Below are positions 46,521 to 56,571 of a DNA stretch of 64,000 nt, one piece after another. The translations under genes were made by a program, and so were the position numbers. The stretch is from Alloyangia pacifica. Its GTDB lineage: Bacteria > Pseudomonadota > Alphaproteobacteria > Rhodobacterales > Rhodobacteraceae. Each line of letters starts with the position of its first letter. Within the stretch, counting starts at the first letter, position 1. Where the stretch lies: NCBI RefSeq assembly GCF_020524285.1, contig NZ_JAIVKX010000009.1, forward strand, positions 124,001-188,000, read 5' to 3'. The notes under the pieces were generated by a model. The model saw only the letters and a program-made list of their open reading frames with translations. It had not been told where the DNA came from and searched no databases.

Positions 46521-47063
46521 CTACTCCGCCGCCACCGCCTGCGTCAGGTGGCTCATCAGGCTCTCGGGGCTCGACACGCCGTAGGGGTCGTCGGGGCAGT
46601 TGTCCATCAGCCCTGGCTCCTCGAACCAGGCCTCGACCACCCCGTCATCGACGATCGCGGCATAGCGCCAGGACCGCTGCCCGAAACCGAGGTTGTCCTT
46701 GTCCACCAGCATGCCCATCTTGCGGGTGAACTCGCCCGAGCCGTCGGGGATCACCTGCACCTTCTCGATGCCCTGCGCCTTCGCCCATTGGTTCATCACG
46801 AAGCTGTCGTTCACCGACAGGCAGTAGATCGCGTCGATCCCTTGCGCGGCGAAGGCCTCGTATCCCTGCTCGAAGCCCGGAAGCTGGTAGGTCGAGCAGG
46901 TCGGGGTGAAGGCCCCGGGCAGCGAGAAGAGGATCACCCGCTTGCCCTTGAAGTAGTCCGCCGTGGTCCTGTCCTGCCAGCGGAAGGGGTTCGGCCCCTC
47001 GATCGCATCGTCGCGGACCCGGGTGCGGAAGGTGACGTCGGGCAGTTTCACGTTGGCTTTCAT
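46521..47063 (-). CDS. Peroxiredoxin (Prx5-like)
   Basis: 180 residues with the Prx5-type active site LPGAFTPTCSTYQLPGF, peroxidatic Cys C56. The start at 47063 (MKANVKLPDV) has AGGAG upstream; an earlier in-frame ATG adds 13 non-conserved residues. It is the last gene of the fdxC-fdxN2-rseC-apbE unit with a 35-base gap, so probably made under nitrogen-fixing conditions. Would reduce H2O2 or organic peroxides near oxygen-labile ferredoxins and nitrogenase. Reductant is unknown; no glutaredoxin domain is fused. Confidence 0.88.
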   Translation of the reverse strand: MKANVKLPDVTFRTRVRDDAIEGPNPFRWQDRTTADYFKGKRVILFSLPGAFTPTCSTYQLPGFEQGYEAFAAQGIDAIYCLSVNDSFVMNQWAKAQGIEKVQVIPDGSGEFTRKMGMLVDKDNLGFGQRSWRYAAIVDDGVVEAWFEEPGLMDNCPDDPYGVSSPESLMSHLTQAVAAE

Positions 47064-47098
47064 CCTTTGGCTCCTGTTCTGGGAAATGTTTGGGAGAC

Positions 47099-48199
47099 TC
47101 ACAGCGCCGCGCAGGCCGGATCGGGCGCGGCGACGGGCAGCGGCACGGGCTGCGGCGCGGAGGGGAAGGCTCCGCCTACGGGGTTGAGCCGCGCGAGCAT
47201 CTCGGGCGTGGCGGAGAGGCTGCCATCCCCGGCGATCATCAGCACCGCCGAGACGCCCATGTCGGCGGCCACCTGCGGCCAGTCTGCGCGCCCCGCGACC
47301 GCCAGCGCCGTGGCGGCGGCATCGGCACGGGTGCCGCTGGTGTCCAGTACCGAGACCGAGACGATCTCCGACACCGGATAGCCCGTGCGGGGGTCGAGAA
47401 TATGCGCGAACCGTTGGCCGTCGTGCTCGAAGTAGCGCTCGTAATTCCCTGAAGTGTAGAGAACTTCTCCAGGCTGCAGATCGACCGACCCCATCGCGCC
47501 CCAGACGAACGGATCGCGGATGGCCACCCGCCAGGGACGCCCCCCGTGGGCGCCGATGACGTTCACGTCTCCACCGGCATTTAACACTGCGTTGTCATAT
47601 CCTTGCGACACGAATCTCACACCGATTTCGTCAAGCGCGGCGCCCTTGGCAAAGCCGCCGAGATCGAGCTGTACCGACCGGTCGGTCGCGCTGATCCGGT
47701 CACCGTCGAAGCGCAGGTTCAGGATGCTCGGATGCGCCGCACGCAGCGCCGCGATCTCGGCTTCGGAGGGGGGCGCTCCCTCGGGCGGCGTGTCCTGGTG
47801 GAAGCCCCAGAGCTCGATCAGCGCGCCGATCCCCGGCTCGAAGCGCCCGCCGCTGAGGCAGGCCAACGACTGCCCCTCGCGCAGCAGCGCCGCGAGCCGC
47901 GGGGCGACTTTCATCGTCTCACCGCTTGCAAGCGCGGCGTTGAGTTCCTCCAGCGCGCCGGGCTGCCAGGCGTGCCAGTCCCGGTGCATCTGCTGCAACG
48001 CGCGCCCTGCCTCTGCGGTCAGTGCCTGGGCCTCTGCCGCGTCCTCGCCGTAGAGCACCAGTTCGACCAGCGTGCCGAAGACGTAGAGCGTCTCGCGGAA
48101 CTCCCGCTCGGGCTGCGCGGCGCGTACCGCGCCGAAGTAGAGCGCCGAGACAAGCAGCCCCCCGGCAATCACCGTGCGGCGCAGTTGCAGCGGGGTCAT
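47099..48199 (-). CDS. apbE: FAD:protein FMN transferase ApbE (RnfF-equivalent)
   Basis: 366 residues with an N-terminal membrane/export segment (RRTVIAGGLLVSALYFGAV). ApbE blocks: ETLYVFGTLVELVLYGED, DLGGFAKGAALDEIG, LNAGGDVNVIGAHGGRPW and HILDPRTGYPVSEIVSVSV. Attaches FMN covalently to threonine in SGAT motifs of RnfG and RnfD, both encoded across the divergent promoter. The start at 48199 overlaps the rseC stop by ATGA. In Rhodobacter capsulatus the equivalent is called rnfF. Confidence 0.92.
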   Translation of the reverse strand: MTPLQLRRTVIAGGLLVSALYFGAVRAAQPEREFRETLYVFGTLVELVLYGEDAAEAQALTAEAGRALQQMHRDWHAWQPGALEELNAALASGETMKVAPRLAALLREGQSLACLSGGRFEPGIGALIELWGFHQDTPPEGAPPSEAEIAALRAAHPSILNLRFDGDRISATDRSVQLDLGGFAKGAALDEIGVRFVSQGYDNAVLNAGGDVNVIGAHGGRPWRVAIRDPFVWGAMGSVDLQPGEVLYTSGNYERYFEHDGQRFAHILDPRTGYPVSEIVSVSVLDTSGTRADAAATALAVAGRADWPQVAADMGVSAVLMIAGDGSLSATPEMLARLNPVGGAFPSAPQPVPLPVAAPDPACAAL

Positions 48200-48675
48200 G
48201 TCCTCTCTCCCGCCCCTGTCCCCGCGGGGACGGGCTCTTCGATGCGCAGCGCCTCGGCGACGCTTCCGCGCAATTCGGCGCGGCGCAGGGGCAGCAGCGA
48301 GAGCGCGAGGACCGGCAGGCAGAGCAGCGCCGACCAGACATCCGGCAGCCCCAGCGCGGCAAAGAGCGCCAGCGCCAGCACCAGCGCCGCGGGCGGCAGC
48401 AGGTAGGCCAGCCCCGCCGCGCCGAGGAAGGCGGCGGCGGGCAGTGCGACGATCACCTCGTCGCCGAGCCGCACCCCCTCGGGACGCGGCAGGGTCAGGC
48501 GCATGGTGCCGCCCGCCAGCTCGGCCAGCGCCCCGGCCCCGCAGCCGCTGCGCGCGGCACATGTGCGGCAGGCCGAGGCGCGCGCGCCCTCAAGCGACAC
48601 GCGGGTGCCGGACACCGCGGTGACGCGCAGCCGCTGGCGCAGCGCGCGCGGATCGGAACAGGCGGCGCGGGTCAT
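48196..48675 (-). CDS. rseC: RseC/RnfF-type SoxR-reducing-system membrane protein
   Basis: 159 residues. An N-terminal cytoplasmic part with four Cys (SACRTCAARSGCGAG, plus one earlier) is followed by two membrane helices (LPAAAFLGAAGLAYLLPPAA and ALLCLPVLALSLLPL). This is the RseC/SoxR-reducing family usually encoded with rnf/rsx genes. Likely helps Rnf assembly or regulation in the inner membrane. Between the second ferredoxin and apbE. Confidence 0.82.
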   Translation of the reverse strand: MTRAACSDPRALRQRLRVTAVSGTRVSLEGARASACRTCAARSGCGAGALAELAGGTMRLTLPRPEGVRLGDEVIVALPAAAFLGAAGLAYLLPPAALVLALALFAALGLPDVWSALLCLPVLALSLLPLRRAELRGSVAEALRIEEPVPAGTGAGERT

Positions 48676-48679
48676 GGCC

Positions 48680-48877
48680 TCACTCCGCCGGGACGATGCA
48701 GCCGTCCTCGAAGCAGACCGAGAGGCACTGCGGCACGTCGTGGTCGGGCTCGCATTCGGTGCAGACGTCGGCGTTGATGAAGAACACGCCCTTCTTGGGC
48801 ACGATGGCGCCGGTCGGGCAGACCGGCTCGCAATCGCCGCAGGAGGTGCAGAGGTCGGAATTGATGAACATGGCCAT
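48680..48877 (-). CDS. 2[4Fe-4S] ferredoxin, second FdxN-type
   Basis: 65 residues: CTSCGDCEPVCP near 10 and CTECEPDHDVPQCLSVCFEDGC near 39, the same extended second motif as the fdxN product at 22046-22240. In Rhodobacter capsulatus an FdxN next to fdxC and rnf is the main donor to nitrogenase, so this copy is the better candidate for that role. Four bases precede the rseC start. Confidence 0.9.
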   Translation of the reverse strand: MAMFINSDLCTSCGDCEPVCPTGAIVPKKGVFFINADVCTECEPDHDVPQCLSVCFEDGCIVPAE

Positions 48878-48922
48878 GGGGTTGGATCCTTTGGTTGATG
48901 TTGGGGTCGGGACGGAAGCGGG

Positions 48923-50801
<1,879 letters not shown>

Positions 50802-50802
<1 letters not shown>

Positions 50803-52334
50803 TGATCCGCTTTTCGCTCTCCGCGCTGAAATCCCCCGGCACGCTGTTCTCGATCCGCGGCGGGGTGCATCCCGAGACCCGCAAGTTCCTCAGCGCCGGG
50901 GCGGCCATCGAGGCGATGCCGCTGCCCGCGCTGATCCGCGTACCCTTGCAGCAGCACATCGGGGCGCCCGCCGCGCCGCTGGTGAAACAGGGGGACACGG
51001 TGCTGAAGGGCCAGCTCATCGGGCGGGCGCGCGGGCCGGTCTCGGCCAACCTGCACGCGCCGACCTCGGGCAAGGTGATCGCCGTGGGGCATTTCCCGGC
51101 GCCGCACCCCTCGGGCCTGCCGGTGGCCACCATCACGCTGCGCCCCGATGGCGAGGACCGCTGGGGCCCGCGCCTGCCGCGCCTGCGCCCCGAGGATGCC
51201 GCCCCCGAGGAAATCGCCGCCCGCGTCGCCGAGGCCGGCATCGTCGGCATGGGCGGGGCGACCTTCCCGGCGGCGGTGAAGCTGAACCTGCGGGGCAAGT
51301 ACCCGCTGCACACGCTGATCCTGAACGCCGCCGAATGCGAACCCTACCTGACCTGCGACGACCGGCTGCTGCGCGAGCACGCCGAAGAGGTCGCCGACGG
51401 CGCGGGCATCATGGCGCGGGCGCTCGGCGTCGCGCGGATCATCGTGGTGGTGGAGTCCAACAAGCCCGAGGCCGCCAGCGCCATGCGCCGCCACAACCTC
51501 GGCATGGGGCACCCCATCGAGGTGAAGGTGGTGCCGACGCAATACCCCATGGGCTCGGAGAAGCACCTCGTGAAAGCCGTCACCGGACAGGAGACCCCTG
51601 CCCGCGCGCTGACCGCCGAACTGGGGATCGTGGTGCATAATGCCGCCACCGCCCATGCGGTGCATGTGGCGGTGCGCTACGGCGAGCCGCTGATCTCGCG
51701 GGTGGTGACGGTCTCGGGGCGCGGCATCGCGCGGCCCGCCAACGTCCGGGCGCTGATCGGCACGCCGGTGGCCGACCTCATCGCCCATTGCGGCGGGCTG
51801 AGCGGGGAGCCGGAAAAGCTGCTTCTGGGGGGGCCGATGATGGGCCAGCCGGTCGCCAACCTGCGCGTGCCCATCGTCAAGGGCACCAATGGCGTGTTGG
51901 CGCTGAGCCCCTCCGAGACCCACCGCAGCGCCGCCATGCCCTGCATCCGCTGCGGCACCTGCGTGCAGGCCTGCCCCTGCGGGCTGACACCTTTCGAGCT
52001 GAACGCGCGGATCCAGGCGGATGACCTCGAGGGGGCGGCGGAGGTCGGGCTGCTCGACTGCGTCTCCTGCGGCTGCTGCTCCTTCATCTGCCCGTCGAAC
52101 ATCGCGCTGGTGCAGGGCTTCAACTTCGCCAAGGGCAGGCTGGCCGAGAAGCAGGCCCGCAAGCACCAGCAGGAAGAGACCAAGCGCCTCGCCGCCGCGC
52201 GCAGCGCCCGCGAGGCGGCCATCGCCGAGGCCAAGCGCGCCGCCATGGCCAAGCGCAAGGCGGAGATGGCCGCGAAGAAAACGCGCGAGGCGGCGGAAGC
52301 TGCAACGCAGCCCGGCGGGGAGGTGGTGAAATGA
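50802..52334 (+). CDS. rnfC: Rnf complex NADH-oxidising subunit RnfC
   Basis: 510 residues. NADH/FMN region VGMGGATFPAAVKLNLRGKY near 149-168 and LNAAECEPYLTCDDRLLRE; two 4Fe-4S motifs near 372-425, CIRCGTCVQACP and CVSCGCCSFICP. The C-terminal 60 residues are a charged Ala/Lys/Arg helix (KQARKHQQEETKRLAAARSA), shorter than the long tail of E. coli RsxC. Start by TGATG overlap with rnfB; a GTG one codon earlier is possible. Confidence 0.95.
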
Positions 52335-53413
52335 GACTGCCGCAGGTGGCCAGCGGGCCGCATTTCCACTCGATGTTCAACGTGCCGCGCACCATGGTGG
52401 CGGTGATGGTCTGCCTTGCCCCGGCGACCGGCTTCGGGCTGTACCAGTTCGGCTGGCCGGCCATGCTGCTCTTTGCCGTGACGCTGGCCGCGGCGCTGGT
52501 CTTCGAGGTGCTGTCGCTGGTGATCGCGGGCCGCCCGGTGCTGCCCTTCGCGACAGACGGCTCGGCGCTGCTGACCGGCTGGCTGGTGGCGATGACCCTG
52601 CCGCCCTGGGCGCCGTGGTGGGTCGGGGTGCTGGGCGCCTTCATCGCCATCGTGATCGGCAAGCAGGTGTTCGGCGGGCTGGGACAGAACCTCTTCAACC
52701 CCGCCATGGTCGCCCGCGCCATGCTGCTGATCGCCCTGCCGGTGCCGATGACGCAATGGGTGGCGCCCATGGGGCTGAAGGACGGGCCGGGCCTTGCCGA
52801 CGCGCTGCGCATCACCTTCGGCCACGCGCCGGGCTATGACACCATGTCCAGCGCCTCGGTGCTGGGCCAGGTGCAGAGCCAGCTCGATGCAGGCAGGCCG
52901 ATGCCTGAGATCCTGGGCGGCATGGCGAGCCTGCACGACCAGTTTTTCGGGCTGATGGCGGGCAGCCTCGGCGAGACCAGCGCGCTGCTGCTGCTGATCG
53001 GCGGGCTGTGCCTGGTGCTGCTGCGGATCATCCAGTTCGTCACGCCGCTGGCGGTTCTGGGCACAATCTTCGCGCTGTCGGGCGCGGCCTGGCTGATCGA
53101 CCCGGACCACTTCGTGCCGCCGCTCTTCCACCTCACCTCGGGGGCGACCATGCTCTGCGCCTTCTTCATCGCCACCGACTACGTCACCGCGCCGGTGACC
53201 ACCGCCGGGCGGGCGATCTACGGCGCGGGGATCGGCGCGCTGATTTGGGTTATCCGGGTCTGGGGCAGCTTCCCCGAGGGCGTCGCCTTTGCCGTCCTGC
53301 TGATGAACGCGGTGACGCCGTTGATCGACACCTACGTGCGGCCGCGGATCTTCGGGCGCACCCGCTCGGGCAAGCCGCTGCCGCTGGCCGCCAGCGCGGG
53401 AGAAAAGCCATGA
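52331..53413 (+). CDS. rnfD: Rnf complex membrane flavoprotein RnfD
   Basis: 360 residues, about ten membrane helices. LTSGATMLCAFFIATDY near 268 holds the SGAT motif whose Thr receives covalent FMN from ApbE; FGGLGQNLFNPAMVARAML near 114-132 is the second conserved block. Start overlaps the rnfC stop by ATGA, stop overlaps the rnfG start by ATGA. Confidence 0.95.
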   Translation: MRLPQVASGPHFHSMFNVPRTMVAVMVCLAPATGFGLYQFGWPAMLLFAVTLAAALVFEVLSLVIAGRPVLPFATDGSALLTGWLVAMTLPPWAPWWVGVLGAFIAIVIGKQVFGGLGQNLFNPAMVARAMLLIALPVPMTQWVAPMGLKDGPGLADALRITFGHAPGYDTMSSASVLGQVQSQLDAGRPMPEILGGMASLHDQFFGLMAGSLGETSALLLLIGGLCLVLLRIIQFVTPLAVLGTIFALSGAAWLIDPDHFVPPLFHLTSGATMLCAFFIATDYVTAPVTTAGRAIYGAGIGALIWVIRVWGSFPEGVAFAVLLMNAVTPLIDTYVRPRIFGRTRSGKPLPLAASAGEKP

Positions 53414-54063
53414 CCGATACTGCGCCCGACCCGTCGCGCCTCTCGGCGCTGAAGACCTCGCCCCTCGCCCCGGGGCTGCTGCTGGCGCTCTTCTCGCTGG
53501 GCACGGCGCTGATCCTCGCGCTGTCGGACGATCTGACCCGCGATGCCATCGCCACCCGCGCGACCGAGGATCTCTACGCCTCGCTGGCGCAGGTCATGCC
53601 GCCGGCCAGCTACGACAACGACCCGACGACCAGCCTGCGGCAGATGCTGGACGGCGAAGAGATGATCCCGGTCTACGTCGGCGCCGAGGGCGCGGACGTC
53701 TCCGCGCTGGCCTTCGCGCTCACCGGCTACGGCTATGGAGGCGCAATCCGCGTGCTGATCGGCCTCGATGCGCAGGGCACGCTGCTTGGCGTGCGCGTGT
53801 TGGCCCATGCCGAGACGCCGGGTCTGGGCGACAAGATCGAGACCGCCAAGAGCGACTGGGTCAAGGGCTTCGCCGGAAAATCGCTTCAGAGCCCCGCGCC
53901 CGACGGCTGGAAGGTCCGCAAGGACGGCGGGCAGTTCGACCAGTTCTCGGGTGCCACGATCACACCCCGCGCGGTGGTTGCCACGGTCCACCGGGGGCTG
54001 ACGCTGTTCAAGGCAAACCGCGCGGCGCTGCTCGCACCGCTGGACGCAGAGGAGAGAGGCTGA
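53410..54063 (+). CDS. rnfG: Rnf complex periplasmic flavoprotein subunit RnfG
   Basis: 217 residues: one N-terminal helix (LAPGLLLALFSLGTALILAL), then the FMN-binding domain with HAETPGLGDKIETAKSDWV near 135-153 and QFSGATITPRAVVATV near 183-198, whose SGAT Thr is the FMN attachment site. One-base overlap with rnfE. Confidence 0.95.
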   Translation: MTDTAPDPSRLSALKTSPLAPGLLLALFSLGTALILALSDDLTRDAIATRATEDLYASLAQVMPPASYDNDPTTSLRQMLDGEEMIPVYVGAEGADVSALAFALTGYGYGGAIRVLIGLDAQGTLLGVRVLAHAETPGLGDKIETAKSDWVKGFAGKSLQSPAPDGWKVRKDGGQFDQFSGATITPRAVVATVHRGLTLFKANRAALLAPLDAEERG

Positions 54064-54785
54064 TGGCGCAGTACCGCAAGATCGCCCGCGACGGGCTCTG
54101 GGACAACAATATCGTCTTCGGCCAGATGCTGGCGCTCTGCCCGCTGCTGGCGGTGACCGGCACGGCGACCAACGGGCTCGGCATGGGGCTGGCGACGACG
54201 GCGGTGCTGGTCGCCTCGGGGCTGGCGGTGTCGCTGCTGCGCGGCGCGATCACGCCGGAGATCCGCATCCCCGCCTTCGTGCTGATCATCGCCTGCATCG
54301 TCACCGTGGTCGACATGGCACTGAACGCCTGGGTGCACGACCTGCACAAGGTGCTCGGCCTCTTCATCCCGCTCATCGTCACCAATTGCGCCATCCTCGG
54401 CCGGGCCGAGGCCTTTGCCTCGAAGCAGGCGCCGCTGGCCTCCGCCTTCGACGGATTGATGATGGGGCTCGGCTTCACCCTTGCGCTGACCGTGCTGGGC
54501 GGTCTGCGCGAGGTGCTCGGCTCGGGCACGCTTTTCGCCAATGCCTCGGTGCTGCTGGGCGCGCGCTTCGGGTTTCTCGAGACCGTGGTGATCCCCGATT
54601 ACCAGGGCTTCCTGCTGCTCATCCTGCCGCCGGGCGGCTTCATCGTGCTGGGCTTCCTGCTGGCGCTCAAATCTCTGGCCGACAGCCGCCGCCGCGCCGC
54701 GAGCGCGGCCGAGACCGCCCGCGCCGCGCGCAGCTTCACCGCCGTGGGCGTGCTGCCCCGGCCCGAGGAAGGAGAGACGTCATGA
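54063..54785 (+). CDS. rnfE: Rnf complex membrane subunit RnfE
   Basis: 240 residues with six predicted helices. NIVFGQMLALCPLLAVTGTA near 17 and PLIVTNCAILGRAEAFAS near 103-120 mirror RnfA and hold the paired cluster Cys. An Ala/Arg-rich cytoplasmic tail of about 35 residues follows. ATGA overlap with rnfH. Confidence 0.95.
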   Translation: MAQYRKIARDGLWDNNIVFGQMLALCPLLAVTGTATNGLGMGLATTAVLVASGLAVSLLRGAITPEIRIPAFVLIIACIVTVVDMALNAWVHDLHKVLGLFIPLIVTNCAILGRAEAFASKQAPLASAFDGLMMGLGFTLALTVLGGLREVLGSGTLFANASVLLGARFGFLETVVIPDYQGFLLLILPPGGFIVLGFLLALKSLADSRRRAASAAETARAARSFTAVGVLPRPEEGETS

Positions 54786-55039
54786 ATGTCGGCATCGCCT
54801 ACGCCCGGCCCACCGCGCAGATCTGGCGCAATCTCGAGGTGCCCGAGGGCGCGACGGTGCGCGAGGTGATCGAGGCCTCGGGGCTGCTTGGCGAGTTCCC
54901 CGAGCTTGACCTCGCGGTCAACAAGGTCGGCATCTTCGGCGCCATCGCCAAGCTGGAAAAGCCGGTGAAGGAGGGCGACCGGGTCGAAATCTACCGCCCC
55001 ATCCACCCCGACGCCGAGCTTCTGGAGAAGAAGAAATGA
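54782..55039 (+). CDS. rnfH: RnfH, ubiquitin-fold (RnfH/YfjF family) protein
   Basis: 85 residues with the RnfH beta-grasp outline: NVGIAYARPTAQIWRNLEVP at the start and VGIFGAIAKLEKPVKEGDRV near 48-67, then EIYRPIHPDAE. Found at the end of rnf operons of diazotrophs; likely aids Rnf assembly. The stop overlaps an upstream in-frame ATG of the next gene. Confidence 0.92.
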   Translation: MNVGIAYARPTAQIWRNLEVPEGATVREVIEASGLLGEFPELDLAVNKVGIFGAIAKLEKPVKEGDRVEIYRPIHPDAELLEKKK

Positions 55040-55080
55040 GCCGCCCCGTCGCATCCCAGAACACGCAAAAGGAGACGCGA

Positions 55081-56067
55081 ATGCAACCCTTTACACGTCG
55101 ACGTTTCACCACCTCCCTGCTCGCCGGCGCAGGGGCGCTCGGCGTGGCGGGTCTGCTTCCGTCGCTGGGCCGTGCCCGCACGCTGGTCATTGGCGGCGGT
55201 CCCGCCGGGGCCATGGCCGCGCTCCGGCTGCGCCACCGCGACCCCGCTGCCGAGGTTCTGCTGATCGAGCGCGATCCGACACGTCTCGGCGGCTCCGCCC
55301 CCGGCGCCTTCGGCCAGCCCGGAGCCGGCGTGACCCTGCACGAGCTGGATGCAGCCGGGGTGGGCGTGCTGCTCGACGAGGCGGCGGCGATCGACTGGCG
55401 GTCGGCACGGCTGGAACTGTTCAGCGGGCGCCGGATGGCCTTCGACCGGGTGATGCTGGCCCCAGGCACGGCGGCGGTGGACGAGGGGCTCCCCGGCCTC
55501 GATGCCACCGCCCGCCACCGCTGGCCCGCCGCCTGGGGCAGCGCGCGCGAGGCGCAGCGGCTGGCGGCGCAACTCGGCGCCCTGTCCGAGCGCGGCCACG
55601 TCGTGCTGCGCCTGCCGCGCGAGATCAGCCACCCCGAGGTGGCGCTCGACCGGGCGCTGGTGCTGGCGGCCTGGCTGCGGCGCGCGCGCCCCGACGCGCG
55701 GCTGACCGTGCTCGACGGCAGCGACACCGGGGCGCTGGCCGAACGCTTCCACGCCGCCACCGCGCGGCGCGGCGGCTGGATCGAGGCCACGTGGCAGCGG
55801 GCGCAGGTGACCGGCGTCGACGCCGAGAGCGGCCGTATCGACACCGACGCCGGACGGCTGCGCGCCGATGTGGTCAATTTCGTCACCCCGCGCAGCGCCG
55901 GGCCGCTGGCCCGGATCGCCGGGCTGACGGATGGCTCGGGCTGGTGCCCCTGCGATGCTGCGGGCCGCTCGCTGCAACGGGCGGACGCGGTGATCCTCGG
56001 CGATGCGCGCAAGGGCGCCCGGCGCACGCTCGAGGGCGCGACACCGGGGCCGGGCGGGTCAGTCTAG
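55081..56067 (+). CDS. Tat-exported FAD/NAD(P)-type flavoprotein at the end of the rnf operon
   Basis: 328 residues. The N-terminus TRRRFTTSLLAGAGALGVAG is a twin-arginine signal. A Rossmann FAD motif TLVIGGGPAGAMAALRLR follows at about 34-51, with LLIERDPTRLGG after it, as in sulfide:quinone reductase/FccB-like flavoproteins. Those are usually about 400-430 residues; here the C-terminal part is short and no FccB redox Cys pair is evident. The start at 55081 has AAAAGGAGA upstream; an ATG at 55036 overlapping rnfH would add 15 residues and weaken the signal. Operon position links it to Rnf; substrate unknown. Confidence 0.7.
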   Translation: MQPFTRRRFTTSLLAGAGALGVAGLLPSLGRARTLVIGGGPAGAMAALRLRHRDPAAEVLLIERDPTRLGGSAPGAFGQPGAGVTLHELDAAGVGVLLDEAAAIDWRSARLELFSGRRMAFDRVMLAPGTAAVDEGLPGLDATARHRWPAAWGSAREAQRLAAQLGALSERGHVVLRLPREISHPEVALDRALVLAAWLRRARPDARLTVLDGSDTGALAERFHAATARRGGWIEATWQRAQVTGVDAESGRIDTDAGRLRADVVNFVTPRSAGPLARIAGLTDGSGWCPCDAAGRSLQRADAVILGDARKGARRTLEGATPGPGGSV

Positions 56068-56571
56068 GCCAAGCTCCGGATTTCCGACCTCTGGGAAGGT
56101 GCCGTTGCAGAGACGCTGCCCATGTTCCGATCGCGTGACGGAGCGCGCGTATGCCGCGCCGCATGCGTTTGTGCGCGTCCCGGACCCGCATCCCGCGCCG
56201 TCTTTCCGGTCGTCCGGCCTCTCGCAGTGAGCCTGACGTCTAAGCTGACCTTGCAGACGTCGTGACCGCTGACGGCCGTAGGGCCAACGCGCGCGCCCAG
56301 ACCAAAGCGCCCCTCTGGCGCCGGGCGCCATGCTGCACGCAGCTCTGTTCCCCGAGACGGCGCGCCTGATGCGCGTTTTCAAATAGTCTCACAACAATTC
56401 CCCCTCAGGCTGGCAGCACATTCGATCCGAGACGTGCCCGCGCCTTCTGCCCCCCTGCGCGCGGCGCGACCCTAAGCCCTTTTTCCGGCGGTCCCTCCAA
56501 GGGCCTGCTCCGCGCCGATCCCGCGCGGGGCTCGGTCGACTGCCGCCCCATGCCCCGAGGAGTGCCCTTTC
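56068..56571. other. Intergenic region, nothing recognised
   Basis: 504 bases between the rnf-linked flavoprotein and the BCCT gene. It holds short self-complementary pieces (GACGTC twice near 56231 and 56255, GGCCGTAGGGCC near 56274) but no promoter of the -24/-12 class, no terminator with a T run and no convincing gene. It marks the right edge of the nif/rnf island. Confidence 0.5.

Noticed and set aside
55036-55080. Earlier ATG for the rnf-linked flavoprotein overlapping rnfH
   Set aside because: The ATG at 55081 has a strong AAAAGGAGA and places the twin-arginine motif at the normal distance from the N-terminus.
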